Positions 25,949 to 34,503 of a DNA stretch of 64,000 nt are shown one piece after another. The first letter of the stretch is position 1, and each line of letters opens with the position of its first letter. Location of the stretch: NCBI RefSeq assembly GCF_900101505.1, contig NZ_FMZI01000009.1, positions 1 to 64,000 on the forward strand, given 5' to 3'. The translations under genes were made by a program, and so were the position numbers. Under the pieces are notes generated by a model. It was given only the letters and a program-made list of their open reading frames with translations. It was not told where the DNA came from and searched no databases. The DNA comes from Antarctobacter albus (GTDB taxonomy: Bacteria; Pseudomonadota; Alphaproteobacteria; Rhodobacterales; Rhodobacteraceae).

Positions 25949-28492
25949 TCAGAACCGTTCCAGCAGCCGGTCGAGGTAGTTGCGCTCTTCCTCTGGACGG
26001 TCCAGCTCACCCGACCGGCGGCGCAATTCACCCAGCAATTCCTCGGCCCGGCGATAGACGTCCTGCCCCTGCAACAGGCCCTCGTCGGTGCCGACCCGGC
26101 CGGTGTTGCCGGTGTTCCGCCCCAGCGGGTCGCGCTGCTCACCCGGGTCGCCGCCGTCGGCAAAACCCTGTTCGCCGGTGCGCTGCTGCTGTTGCTGTGC
26201 CAGCGCCTCGCCCAGGTCACGCATGCCTTCGCGCAACGCTTCCAGCGCGCGCGATTGCTGGTCGATCGCACGGCCAAGGTCGCCGTCACGCAGCGCACGT
26301 TCCGCACCGTCCATGGCACCTTCGGCCCGTTCCAGCGCCTCGGCGGCGCGTTCGCCCGCCTCGGTGCCCTGGCCGGGCAGCGCCTGGCGCTGGCGGTTCA
26401 GCTCGTCCCGCAGGGCGCGCTGGCGCTCGGCCAGTTCTCTGGCGGGATCGTCACCGCCCTGCCCCTGGCCGGGGTCACGTCCCGCCTGGCCCTGGCCGGG
26501 CTGGCGATCCTGTCCCTGCGGCCCCTGGCCCGGCTGGCGCTGGCCCTGCCCGCGCTGGCCGTTGTTCAGGTCGCGGAACGCCTCGTCCGACAGTTCCTGC
26601 TGTTCGCGCAGTGTGTCGGCCAGCCCCTCCATCGCCTGTTCGCCCGGCGACTGTCCGCCGCCACCGGGTCCCTGGGTGATCTGCATGTTGTCCAGCATTT
26701 CCTGCAACTGACGCATGGCTTCAGCGGCCTCGGCCATCCGGCCCTGCTCCATCAGTTCCTGGATGCGGTCCATCATGCGCTGGATGTCGTCCTGCGACAT
26801 CTCGATCATGTCCTGCGGATTCATCTGCTGACCTTCGGGGTTCTCCCGGGCCTGCTGCTGACCCAACTGGCGCATGTAGTCGCGCGTCGCCTCGCGCAGT
26901 TCCTGCATCAGCTCGGCGATCTCCTGGTCCGAGGCGCCATTCTTCATGGCCTCTTCCAGCCGTTCGCGCGCCCGCTCCATGCGTTCGCGGGCGTCATCCA
27001 GGTCGCCTTCTTCCATTTCCAGCGCCAGGTCCCACATCTTCTGCGCCAGCTCGTCCTGTTTCTCGTCCGTGATGGCGCCGTATTTCGCCAGTGTCTCCAG
27101 CCGCTTGGTCAGGGCGCGCAGACGCATGTACTCGACATCCTTGCGGAACAGGTCGTCCGGCTCGTTCAGGATCGTCTTGAAGATCATCGCGATGTTGGCC
27201 GCGTTCTCACGGTTCCACAGCAACGCCTGCCGCTGTTCGATCAGCGCCGCGGCGACAGGATCGAAAAAGCGCCGCCCGGGCATGGTCAACGACTGCGGTT
27301 CCGACAGGCCGCTCTGTCCACGCCCGTCCTGAACCTCCAGCGACAGTTTCACCGGCAGGTTTGCCCAGGGATGCAGAGAGAAGTTGCCGACAAGCGCCTC
27401 GGTGAACTCGGACCGGTCGCCCGCCACCGGCATCGGCAGCGGCACCTCGATGGTTTCGCGCGGTTCGGGTTCGATCGCGCGGCCATAGCGCCGGTCGACA
27501 GCAGCCAGGTCCAGCGTGAACCGCGCCGTCCCCATGACGACCCCGTGGTCGTCACTGGCGGTAAAGGGGATCTGGGCCTCACCTTCGTAGCTGACCTCGA
27601 TCTCGCCATCGCGTTTCACGTCGGGCGCGGCATCGGGGATCAGGGCGATCTGCCAGACGCGCCCTCCGGGCCCATCCACTGCCAGTTCGCCGGATTTCAG
27701 AACCGCAAAGTCCTGCGCCGTGTCCTGTGCCTCTTCCGGGCTCAGGTCGCGGCCGGAAATGCTCTCGCGCACGCTCAGCGCACCAACCTCGCCGTACATG
27801 CGCAGGGTGATTTCGGCCCCCTCTGGCACGTCAATTTCCGGCGCGGTGATGTCATTCAGGTAGACCGAGGGCAGACGCGTATAGGCCGGCGGCTGCATCC
27901 AGCCTTCCCAGGCCGGACCCTGTGCCAGGTCGGGACCGCCGGCGCCCATGCCGGTCACGGATTGCACCCGCACCAGAGACCCGAACAGGATGGCCACCGA
28001 CAGCGCCAGCAGGGCGACATAGCGCAGCGCCAGCGGATCGTTCTTCGACACGCGCAGATCCGGTTCGACCGCCCGCGCCTCGGCCAGCCGGTCGCGCATG
28101 CGTTTCTGGTGCGCGCGCCAGACCGCCGTGGACGAGGCATCGCCGCCGCCGATGGCCTGGGTGTCCAGCGCCGCCTGGATCGGGTTGCCCCTCAGCGTAC
28201 CATCCAGTCGCAGCATTGCCGCCCCGCGAGACGGCCAGCGGAACTGCCGCACCCCGTACCAGCCTGCCCAGATCGCGCCCGCGCCCAGCAACGCCGCGGC
28301 GCCCCAGACCCATTCCACCGCGACCTCGTCCTGCACGCCCAGCATCAGGAGGGCGAGCGCGAAGATGGCGATGGACCAGAGCGGCCAAAAGGACCGCGCC
28401 AGCCGTTCGGCCACCATGCCAAGCCGGGTCAGGACCAGCGGCCAGCGCAGGGTGCGAAAGATCTCGGGGATGTCGGTCCGGTTCGGGGCCAT
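25949..28492 (-). CDS. TIGR02302 family membrane protein (DUF4175)
   Basis: An 847-residue protein of a conserved alphaproteobacterial family of unknown function. Two or three hydrophobic segments lie near the N-terminus (about residues 30-75 and near 170), followed by a beta-rich periplasmic-type region. The C-terminal half is helical and charged, with a low-complexity tract rich in Gln, Gly, Pro and Asp (about residues 640-690) and coiled-coil stretches such as MERARERLEEAM. It starts at ATG 28492, 37 bases after lysA, and is probably co-transcribed with it. No enzyme motif was found. Confidence 0.85.
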   Translation of the reverse strand: MAPNRTDIPEIFRTLRWPLVLTRLGMVAERLARSFWPLWSIAIFALALLMLGVQDEVAVEWVWGAAALLGAGAIWAGWYGVRQFRWPSRGAAMLRLDGTLRGNPIQAALDTQAIGGGDASSTAVWRAHQKRMRDRLAEARAVEPDLRVSKNDPLALRYVALLALSVAILFGSLVRVQSVTGMGAGGPDLAQGPAWEGWMQPPAYTRLPSVYLNDITAPEIDVPEGAEITLRMYGEVGALSVRESISGRDLSPEEAQDTAQDFAVLKSGELAVDGPGGRVWQIALIPDAAPDVKRDGEIEVSYEGEAQIPFTASDDHGVVMGTARFTLDLAAVDRRYGRAIEPEPRETIEVPLPMPVAGDRSEFTEALVGNFSLHPWANLPVKLSLEVQDGRGQSGLSEPQSLTMPGRRFFDPVAAALIEQRQALLWNRENAANIAMIFKTILNEPDDLFRKDVEYMRLRALTKRLETLAKYGAITDEKQDELAQKMWDLALEMEEGDLDDARERMERARERLEEAMKNGASDQEIAELMQELREATRDYMRQLGQQQARENPEGQQMNPQDMIEMSQDDIQRMMDRIQELMEQGRMAEAAEAMRQLQEMLDNMQITQGPGGGGQSPGEQAMEGLADTLREQQELSDEAFRDLNNGQRGQGQRQPGQGPQGQDRQPGQGQAGRDPGQGQGGDDPARELAERQRALRDELNRQRQALPGQGTEAGERAAEALERAEGAMDGAERALRDGDLGRAIDQQSRALEALREGMRDLGEALAQQQQQRTGEQGFADGGDPGEQRDPLGRNTGNTGRVGTDEGLLQGQDVYRRAEELLGELRRRSGELDRPEEERNYLDRLLERF

Positions 28493-28529
28493 ATCGCTCC
28501 TCGCAGGGTCAGCCTGCGAGGAGGATACC

Positions 28530-29795
28530 TCACAGCCACTCGGGGATGGTATCGCGATTTATGATGTCGTCAAAGGTCGGCCTTGGGCGGATAACCGCGA
28601 ATTGATCGCCGTGCACCAGCACCTCGGGCACCAGCGGACGGGTGTTGTATTCACTGGCCATCACGGCGCCATAGGCCCCGGCAGAGCGGAAAGCGACGAG
28701 GTCCCCCGCCGCTACGGGCGGCATCAGGCGGCCCTTGGCAAAGGTATCGCCGGTCTCGCAGACCGGTCCGACGATGTCATAGGGCGAGAGTTCGGCGCCC
28801 GGCGCTGCCTCTTTTACGGGCACGATTTCGTGATGCGCGTCGTACATGGCCGGGCGGATGAGATCATTCATCGCCGCGTCGAGAATCAGGAAGTCCCGCC
28901 CCTCGCCCTGTTTGACGTAAATGACCCCGCTGACCAGCAGCCCCGCGTTGCCGATGATCAGGCGCCCCGGCTCGATCTCGATCTCACAGCCCAGGTGGCC
29001 CACGGTGCGCTGGATCAGTGCGCCATAGTCGGTGGGCAGCGGCGGCGCCTCGTTGGAACGCGCGTAGGGAATTCCCAGGCCACCGCCCAGGTCCAGACGC
29101 GTGATCTCATGCCCGTCGGCGCGCAGCGCCTCGGTCAGCTCGGCGACCTTTGTATAGGCCTGCTCGAAGGGCTCCAGCTGGGTCAGCTGGCTGCCGATGT
29201 GCACGTCGATGCCGACGACTTTCAGTCCCGGCAGGCGGGCGGCGTCGGCATAGACCTCGCGCGCGCGGGCGATCGGGATGCCGAACTTGTTTTCCGACTT
29301 GCCGGTCGCGATCTTGGCGTGGGTCTTTGCATCCACGTCCGGGTTCACCCGCAACGTGATCGGCGCCTCGACACCCATCGCACTGGCCACCTCGGAAATC
29401 ACCCGCATCTCCGGCTCGCTCTCGACGTTGAACTGGCGGATACCCCCCTCCAGCGCCGCGCGGATCTCTGCCCCTGTCTTGCCGACACCGGAAAAGACGA
29501 TGCGTTCGCCCGGCACGCCCGCCGCCTTGGCCCGCGCATATTCCCCGCCCGAAACCACGTCCATGCCCGCGCCCTCGGCGGCCAGCGTTTTCAGGATCGC
29601 CTGGTTCGAGGCGGCCTTCATCGCGTAGCAGACAAGGTGCGGGCCCCAGTCCAGCGCCTCGTCGAACAGCCGGAAATGGCGGACCAGCGTCGCGGTGGAA
29701 TACAGATAGAACGGCGCGCCCACGGCGGCCGCGATCTCGGCCACCGGAACGTCTTCGGCATAGAGCTGCCCGTCGCGGTACAGAAAATGATCCAT
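28530..29795 (-). CDS. lysA: Diaminopimelate decarboxylase
   Basis: PLP enzyme that decarboxylates meso-diaminopimelate to L-lysine, the last step of lysine synthesis. The 421-residue protein has the fold III motifs: LVCYAMKAASN (PLP lysine near residue 58), HIGSQLTQLEPF, LDLGGGLGIPY, and GPVCETGDTFAKGR with the catalytic cysteine supplied across the dimer. Start ATG 29795; ribosome site weak. In many relatives argH, a small lipoprotein and lysA lie in a row; here an oppositely oriented SDR and a DUF2834 gene lie between. Confidence 0.96.
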   Translation of the reverse strand: MDHFLYRDGQLYAEDVPVAEIAAAVGAPFYLYSTATLVRHFRLFDEALDWGPHLVCYAMKAASNQAILKTLAAEGAGMDVVSGGEYARAKAAGVPGERIVFSGVGKTGAEIRAALEGGIRQFNVESEPEMRVISEVASAMGVEAPITLRVNPDVDAKTHAKIATGKSENKFGIPIARAREVYADAARLPGLKVVGIDVHIGSQLTQLEPFEQAYTKVAELTEALRADGHEITRLDLGGGLGIPYARSNEAPPLPTDYGALIQRTVGHLGCEIEIEPGRLIIGNAGLLVSGVIYVKQGEGRDFLILDAAMNDLIRPAMYDAHHEIVPVKEAAPGAELSPYDIVGPVCETGDTFAKGRLMPPVAAGDLVAFRSAGAYGAVMASEYNTRPLVPEVLVHGDQFAVIRPRPTFDDIINRDTIPEWL

Positions 29796-29875
29796 GTCCG
29801 CGCTTTAGCCGAGAGCGGGCAACGGGGCCAGCCCTCTCTTCATGTCGGACCATGCCATGAGCCGATGCCCCGGGC

Positions 29876-29935
29876 TTCTTCTTGGCAAAAATACTCCGGG
29901 GGAGTCGACCAAAGGGAGACGGGGGCAGCGCCCCC
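29876..29935 (+). repeat. Interspersed intergenic repeat, copy C
   Basis: Third copy of the element: TTCTTCTTGGCAAAAATACT, CCGGGGGAG, then hairpin GGGGGCAGCGCCCCC. It lies between the divergent lysA and SDR genes, about 70 bases before the SDR start, so here it cannot be a simple terminator of either gene. Confidence 0.6.
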
Positions 29936-30002
29936 ATCGCCGATTGCACAAACCGCGCCCGGCACTCTACTCTGCCAACCAAATGCCAGAGGGAGCAAAA
30001 CC

Positions 30003-30824
30003 ATGCATCAGACCATCAAACCGGGGAATGTGGCAGTCATCACCGGCGGGGCCTCCGGCATCGGGCGCGAGATGGCACGGCGCCTGGTCGAGATGGACAT
30101 GCGCGTCTGCATCGCCGACCTGCGCGGCGAGATGCTGGAAAAGGCGGTGACAGAGACCGGCGCGGCCCTTGGCATGGAAACGGACGTGTCCGACATCATC
30201 CAGTTGCGCCGGCTCAAGGCCAAGGTCGAGGAGATGCTGGGCCCTGTCGACCTCTTGATGAACAACGCAGGTATTCAGCCGGGCAGTTCGATCTTCGACA
30301 TCGAAGGCAACTGGGACCAGATCCTGGGCGTAAACCTCTGGGGAATCATCCGGTCCAGCCAAGTCTTTGCGCCGGACATGGCGGCGGCTGGCAAACCGGG
30401 GCTGATCGTGAACACCGGCTCGAAACAGGGGATCACCACACCGCCAGGCGATCCGGCCTATAACGTGTCCAAGTCGGGTGTGAAGGCATTCACCGAGGCG
30501 CTGCAGCACGAGCTGCGCAACATGGAGAGCTGCCAGACCGAGGCGCGCCTGTTCATTCCGGGCTTCGTCTACACGCCGCTCACCGCGCGCGGCCGGACCG
30601 AAAAGCCGGACGACGCCTGGACACCGGAACAGGTGGTGGATTTCCTGCTGGAGGCGCTTGGACGCGAGGATTTCTACATTCTCTGCCCGGACAACGACGT
30701 GGACAGGGCAACCGACGTCAAGCGCATCCTCTGGGCGGCGCAGGACATCACCGAGAACCGCGCACCGCTGTCGCGCTGGCATTCGGACTACAAGACGGCG
30801 TTTGCAAACTGGCTGAAGACCTGA
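30003..30824 (+). CDS. Short-chain dehydrogenase/reductase (SDR)
   Basis: A 273-residue cytosolic NAD(P)-dependent oxidoreductase. Rossmann motif TGGASGIG near residue 15, NNAG near 90, catalytic Ser in NTGSKQGI and YNVSKSG (Tyr-x-x-x-Lys) near 157. An Asp in CIADLR after the second strand suggests NAD rather than NADP. ATG 30003 follows AGAGGGAG. The substrate is unknown. It is the lone plus-strand gene between lysA and the argH operon, and a strong hairpin follows it. Confidence 0.88.
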   Translation: MHQTIKPGNVAVITGGASGIGREMARRLVEMDMRVCIADLRGEMLEKAVTETGAALGMETDVSDIIQLRRLKAKVEEMLGPVDLLMNNAGIQPGSSIFDIEGNWDQILGVNLWGIIRSSQVFAPDMAAAGKPGLIVNTGSKQGITTPPGDPAYNVSKSGVKAFTEALQHELRNMESCQTEARLFIPGFVYTPLTARGRTEKPDDAWTPEQVVDFLLEALGREDFYILCPDNDVDRATDVKRILWAAQDITENRAPLSRWHSDYKTAFANWLKT

Positions 30825-30831
30825 GGCGTAG

Positions 30832-30849
30832 GGCGGGGTTTACCCCGCC
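30832..30849. terminator. Hairpin between the convergent SDR and DUF2834 genes
   Basis: GGCGGGG-TTTA-CCCCGCC forms a perfect 7-bp GC stem with a 4-base loop, seven bases after the SDR stop and five before the DUF2834 stop. It is placed to end both transcripts, though neither side has a clear T-run. Confidence 0.55.
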
Positions 30850-30854
30850 GTTCC

Positions 30855-31163
30855 TCACACCGGTTTCGACCGGAAATACAGGTAGAGAGGCAAGCCGCAA
30901 CTGACCCCGATGCAGAAGGTCGCCGGGATCGCCAACAGCGCTTGCCAGTTGCGGCGGACAGACACCTCGGCCAGCACCCAGATCGTCAGGACGATGGCGG
31001 TGATGGTCAGGTCCCAGGTCAACCCGCGCGTGCTGTCATTCACGAACCAGGCGTCGATCATGACCCCCAGGTCCCAGCCGTTCGCGGCCAGAAAGGTCAC
31101 AAAGTAGTACATCGGGTGCACGGCGCCCCAAATCGCCAGCGCCAGCCAAAGCCACCGCAGCAT
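30855..31163 (-). CDS. DUF2834-type membrane protein
   Basis: A 102-residue inner-membrane protein with three hydrophobic segments (about 2-25, 50-70 and 75-97) and the motif FVNDSTRGLTWDLTITAIV typical of DUF2834. The role is unknown. ATG 31163 shares one base with the stop of the upstream lipoprotein gene (TGATG), so translation is coupled. Last gene of the argH unit. Confidence 0.78.
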   Translation of the reverse strand: MLRWLWLALAIWGAVHPMYYFVTFLAANGWDLGVMIDAWFVNDSTRGLTWDLTITAIVLTIWVLAEVSVRRNWQALLAIPATFCIGVSCGLPLYLYFRSKPV

Positions 31164-31306
31164 CAGCCCGTGATCCCCACCTCGGCCTTGCCGGTGATCG
31201 AGACACCAAGCCCCGGGCTCGCGGGCTTGCCATCGGGCGGTTCGGGTTCGCCGTCGGCGCCGCAGGCCGCCAACGCCACCAGTCCGAGAAATGCGAGGAG
31301 TCTCAT
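31163..31306 (-). CDS. Small lipoprotein in the argH operon
   Basis: A 47-residue predicted lipoprotein, with signal sequence [15 protein letters not shown] and lipobox LAAC (Cys 15), and a short Gly/Pro-rich mature part ending KAEVGITG. Similar short lipoproteins commonly sit between argH and lysA in alphaproteobacteria; the function is unknown. ATG 31306 overlaps the argH stop as ATGA (31303-31306). Confidence 0.8.
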   Translation of the reverse strand: MRLLAFLGLVALAACGADGEPEPPDGKPASPGLGVSITGKAEVGITG

Positions 31307-32694
31307 GCCAAACGCTCCTTCCAGGTCGCGATCTGTTCGCGCACACGCTGAGGCGCCGTTCCGCCATAGCTCATCCGGGACCGGACCGAGTTGTGCACGC
31401 CAAGAACATCATAGACCGATGCGTCGATATTCCCATGCACCTCCTGCATCTCCTCCAGCGAGAGGTCTGGCAGGTCGCATCCTTTTGCCTCCGCCTTGGC
31501 GACCAGGCTGCCGGTAACATGGTGCGCATCGCGGAAGGGCAGGCCGGTCTCGCGCACCAGCCAGTCGGCCAGGTCGGTCGCGGTCGAGAAACCATGCGCC
31601 GCCGCCGCCTCCAGCGCGGGGGTGTTGGCGCTCATGTCGCGCACCATGCCCTCCATCGCCGCCAGCGCCAGCATCCAGTTGTCGGCAGCGTCGAAGACCT
31701 GCTCCTTGTCCTCCTGCATGTCCTTGGAATAGGCCAAGGGCAGGCCCTTCATCACCATCATCAGCGCGACATTGGCGCCGAAGATACGCCCGATCTTGGC
31801 GCGGATCAGCTCTGCCGCATCGGGGTTTTTCTTCTGCGGCATGATGCTGGACCCGGTGCTGAACCGGTCCGACAGGGTGACAAAGCGGAACTGGGCAGAG
31901 GACCAGATCACCAGCTCCTCGGCAAAGCGGCTGAGGTGCATGGCGCTGATCGAGGCGACCGAGAGAAACTCCAGCGCGAAATCCCGCGCCGAAACGGCAT
32001 CCAAAGAGTTGCCCATCGGACGGTCAAAGCCCAGCGCCTCGGCCGTCATGTGCCGGTCGATCGGGAACCCGGTGCCGGCCAGCGCCGCAGCACCAAGGGG
32101 CGATTCGTTCATCCGGGCGCGGGCGTCGCGCACGCGGGACAGATCGCGCCCGAACATCTCGACATAGGCCATCATGTGGTGGCCCCAGGTCACCGGCTGC
32201 GCCGTCTGCAGGTGGGTAAAGCCCGGCATGACCCAGTCGGCGCCCTGTTCCGCCTGCCCCAGCAGCGCCCGGATCAGGGCCAGCAGCCCGCTTTCGGCGG
32301 CGTCCAGCTGATCGCGCACCCAGAGGCGAAAGTCCGTCGCCACCTGGTCATTCCGGCTTCGGCCCGTGTGCAGACGCCCCGCCGGTTCGCCGATCACCTC
32401 TTTCAGCCGCGCCTCGACATTCATGTGAATGTCTTCCAGCGCGGTCGAAAAGGTGAAATCGCCGCTTTCGATCTCTGACAAGACCGTGAGCAAACCTTCC
32501 CGGATCGCCTTTGCATCGCTATCAGTGATGATGCCCTGCGCCGCAAGCATGGCGGCATGGGCTCGCGAACCGGCGATGTCCTGCGCCGCCAACCGCTTGT
32601 CGAAGCCGATGGAGGCGTTAATTGCTTCCATGATGGCATCGGGCCCGGCGGCAAAGCGGCCGCCCCACATCTGGTTCGAGGTCTTGTCAGACAT
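31303..32694 (-). CDS. argH: Argininosuccinate lyase
   Basis: Splits argininosuccinate into arginine and fumarate, the last step of arginine synthesis. 463 residues, with [11 protein letters not shown] at the N-terminus, [24 protein letters not shown] and the fumarase-superfamily signature [12 protein letters not shown] carrying the catalytic serine loop. The frame extends far upstream, but homology starts at ATG 32694. Divergent from the TlpA-like gene with only 21 bases between the two start codons, so the promoters overlap coding sequence or each other. Confidence 0.97.
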   Translation of the reverse strand: MSDKTSNQMWGGRFAAGPDAIMEAINASIGFDKRLAAQDIAGSRAHAAMLAAQGIITDSDAKAIREGLLTVLSEIESGDFTFSTALEDIHMNVEARLKEVIGEPAGRLHTGRSRNDQVATDFRLWVRDQLDAAESGLLALIRALLGQAEQGADWVMPGFTHLQTAQPVTWGHHMMAYVEMFGRDLSRVRDARARMNESPLGAAALAGTGFPIDRHMTAEALGFDRPMGNSLDAVSARDFALEFLSVASISAMHLSRFAEELVIWSSAQFRFVTLSDRFSTGSSIMPQKKNPDAAELIRAKIGRIFGANVALMMVMKGLPLAYSKDMQEDKEQVFDAADNWMLALAAMEGMVRDMSANTPALEAAAAHGFSTATDLADWLVRETGLPFRDAHHVTGSLVAKAEAKGCDLPDLSLEEMQEVHGNIDASVYDVLGVHNSVRSRMSYGGTAPQRVREQIATWKERLA

Positions 32695-32715
32695 GCACTG
32701 TCCTTCGGAGGTCTT

Positions 32716-33276
32716 ATGATACGTCTCACGCTTGCGGCTCTGTATACCGCTGCACTGGTGCTTGCAAATCCGGCCTTTGCCGATGTCGAGGCCGCCAAGG
32801 CCGCGGCAGGGGGCGACATGCGCAAGCTGGTGTTCCATTCCGCACCCAAGGACGCGGGCGACGTGGATTTCATGACCTTCGACGAACAGCCGCTGAACCT
32901 GTCCGACTGGCAGGGAAAATGGGTCGTCGTGAACTTCTGGGCGACCTGGTGCGCCCCCTGCCGCAAGGAAATGCCGATGCTTTCGGCCTTGCAGGAGGAC
33001 CTTGGCGGCGAGAATTTCGAGGTCGTGACCATCGCCACCTCGCGCAATCCGCCCGCCAAGATGAAGGCGTTCTTCGATGAGATCGGTGTCGACAACCTGC
33101 CACTGCACCGCGATCCCCGCTCGATGCTGGCGCGGCAGATGGGTGTGCTGGGCCTGCCGGTGACGGTGATCCTGAACCCCGAAGGGCAAGAGATCGCGCG
33201 GCTGACCGGGGATGCGGACTGGGCCTCTGACGAGGCGCGCGCCGTGCTGGCCGCGTTGATTGGCGGCGATAGCTGA
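32716..33276 (+). CDS. TlpA-like thiol:disulfide oxidoreductase
   Basis: A 186-residue periplasmic thioredoxin-fold protein. Signal peptide of about 22 residues (ANPAFA), then [15 protein letters not shown] with the redox-active WCAPC near residue 78 and a cis-proline at GLPVTVIL. TlpA/ResA-type proteins reduce disulfides in the periplasm, often for cytochrome or oxidase maturation. Start ATG 32716 is preceded by CGGAGG with four bases between. A clear terminator follows. Confidence 0.92.
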   Translation: MIRLTLAALYTAALVLANPAFADVEAAKAAAGGDMRKLVFHSAPKDAGDVDFMTFDEQPLNLSDWQGKWVVVNFWATWCAPCRKEMPMLSALQEDLGGENFEVVTIATSRNPPAKMKAFFDEIGVDNLPLHRDPRSMLARQMGVLGLPVTVILNPEGQEIARLTGDADWASDEARAVLAALIGGDS

Positions 33277-33288
33277 CTCCCGACAAGG

Positions 33289-33324
33289 AAAAACCCCGTC
33301 CAGCGGCGGCTGAACGGGGTTTTT
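33289..33324 (+). terminator. Rho-independent terminator after the TlpA-like gene
   Basis: AAAAACCCCGT (33289-33299) pairs with ACGGGGTTTTT (33314-33324) around a 14-base loop; the stem itself supplies the T-run. It works in both directions in principle. A GA-rich simple tract (33327-33347) follows. Confidence 0.88.
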
Positions 33325-33928
33325 ACGGAGAGAGAGAGTGAGAGAGAATTCTGGTCGGGCCTAAAGCCTCGTGCCGGTCGGGGGCCGTTTGACCGCTGCC
33401 CGAACGGCCTGCAGTGCGAGTTCCCGCGTCGGGCGGGACTGCAACGCCAGGGCCACAAGGCCCATCAGGCAAAAGGCTGAAAACGTCATTGCCACGTTCG
33501 TTTGCTCCGGGTCGCCGGCCCCCACCGACAAGGTTGAAAATGGGCAAAACCGGGGCGCGGAGCAACTCTTTCTGCCTATTTTCCATAAAATGCCCCCGGA
33601 CGGCGTGACAGTCCGCCTCTGATTTCGGCGTTGTTTCCTGACAGCGTGCAAATTCCGCCACATTTGGCCCCGTCAGCCTGCCTTGCGCAGCTCGAATCGA
33701 GAACGGCAAAAGATTCAAAAACGACACGGTGGGATGTCCGCTCGCAAACGTCGCCCACGCGTTTTGCCGTATCGTCCACTCCCGTCGGGCCGAACCTCTT
33801 CAAATTGAACCACGGGAACAGTCCATCCCGTTTCCCCGTCACACGGCGCAGGATCACGGGCAAGGTGACGCCCGGTCGGTTTTGTCTGCGCACGCGAGGC
33901 ATGCAAACTGACGCGTCAAGGAGGATCC
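33325..33928. other. Gene-poor stretch
   Basis: About 600 bases with no convincing long gene. It holds a (GA)n tract at 33327-33347, a possible 42-codon minus-strand frame (33361-33489) and locally AT-richer patches (33570-33600, 33700-33725) that could be promoters. Longer frames here lack ribosome sites and look like GC-rich noise. No tRNA or known RNA motif was recognised. Confidence 0.5.
33361..33489 (-). CDS. Possible small membrane protein (42 residues)
   Basis: ATG 33489 opens a 42-codon frame with one hydrophobic segment (FSAFCLMGLVALAL, about residues 3-16) followed by a basic tail with TRELALQAVRAAVKR. The closest ribosome site, GGAG, is 15 bases upstream, or 12 bases before an in-frame GTG; neither is ideal. 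The hydrophobic-then-basic layout is protein-like, but the evidence is thin. Confidence 0.3.
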   Translation of the reverse strand: MTFSAFCLMGLVALALQSRPTRELALQAVRAAVKRPPTGTRL

Positions 33929-34318
33929 ATGCCGCTGCCTGGTCTCGTCACATTGGTTGCGCTGGGCGTCGCGGGAACTGCCGTGGTGATGCAGGTCACC
34001 GGCGTTTCGCGCGCCCGCCGGTTCACCACGGCAGAGGCGGCGGGCCGGGTCTGGTTGCGCGCGTTTCCCGACGTCGCGGTGACCGGCGTGACGCTGTGCC
34101 GCTCTGGCCAGGCGGCGCTGATCGCAAGCACCCGTGGGCCTGGACTTGTCAGGTCGATGGGGACAAATGGCTCCGCGTGCTTCCTGACCGGGGCCACCGT
34201 GTTGCCAAGCTCTGGCGGCGTGACCCTGCACCTGCCCGACGATTCCGTCCCCCGCGTCCGGCTGGAGCTTGAACCCGAAGACGTTGCCCACTGGACGCAG
34301 CGGATCGGCAGCTGCTGA
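33929..34318 (+). CDS. Hypothetical protein with N-terminal hydrophobic helix
   Basis: A 129-residue protein, not recognised. An N-terminal hydrophobic segment (about residues 3-22) could be a membrane anchor or signal. The rest is a small domain with three cysteines (TLCRSG, SACFLTG and the C-terminal GSC) and alternating strand-like stretches. ATG 33929 follows a strong AAGGAGG with four bases between, good evidence that it is translated. It stands alone between gene-poor regions. Confidence 0.65.
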   Translation: MPLPGLVTLVALGVAGTAVVMQVTGVSRARRFTTAEAAGRVWLRAFPDVAVTGVTLCRSGQAALIASTRGPGLVRSMGTNGSACFLTGATVLPSSGGVTLHLPDDSVPRVRLELEPEDVAHWTQRIGSC

Positions 34319-34469
34319 CTGCGGCGCCAGTCAGCGGTCACAGGCCGGGTCGGGCTTTCCAGACTTGCTTTGGCCGGTGCATTTTCCGATTGCTGTCATC
34401 AACCTGTTGCAGCGCTGCCGGTTTATTGTGCACATACTTGTAACGGGTTCGTGAGGTTCCCATATGCTC

Positions 34470-34486
34470 AGTATACCTTAGTATAC
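34470..34486. promoter_or_regulatory. Paired AGTATAC boxes upstream of the YqiJ/flotillin operon
   Basis: AGTATAC occurs at 34470-34476 and 34480-34486, a direct repeat with a 10-base period (one helical turn); each copy contains the palindrome GTATAC. The pair lies 18-34 bases before ATG 34504, inside the only AT-rich leader in the neighbourhood. It may be an operator or part of the promoter. No known regulator was matched. Confidence 0.4.
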
Positions 34487-34503
34487 AAAATTTCGGATTA
34501 GGC

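Noticed and set aside
26480-26580. Possible tandem repeat array or CRISPR-like pattern
   Set aside because: It is the codon-level reflection of the Gln/Gly/Pro-rich low-complexity tract in the TIGR02302 protein; no regular repeat-spacer structure.
25943-28564. Plus-strand open frame of about 870 codons
   Set aside because: Antisense shadow of the TIGR02302 gene; no ribosome site or family motifs.
28098-30002. Long N-terminal extension of the SDR reading frame
   Set aside because: The extension runs antisense through lysA and has no homology; the SDR Rossmann fold starts right after ATG 30003, which has its own ribosome site.
33631-34272. Plus-strand frame of 213 codons overlapping the 129-residue protein
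   Set aside because: No ribosome site and low-complexity Arg/Pro-rich translation; the frame at 33929 has AAGGAGG.
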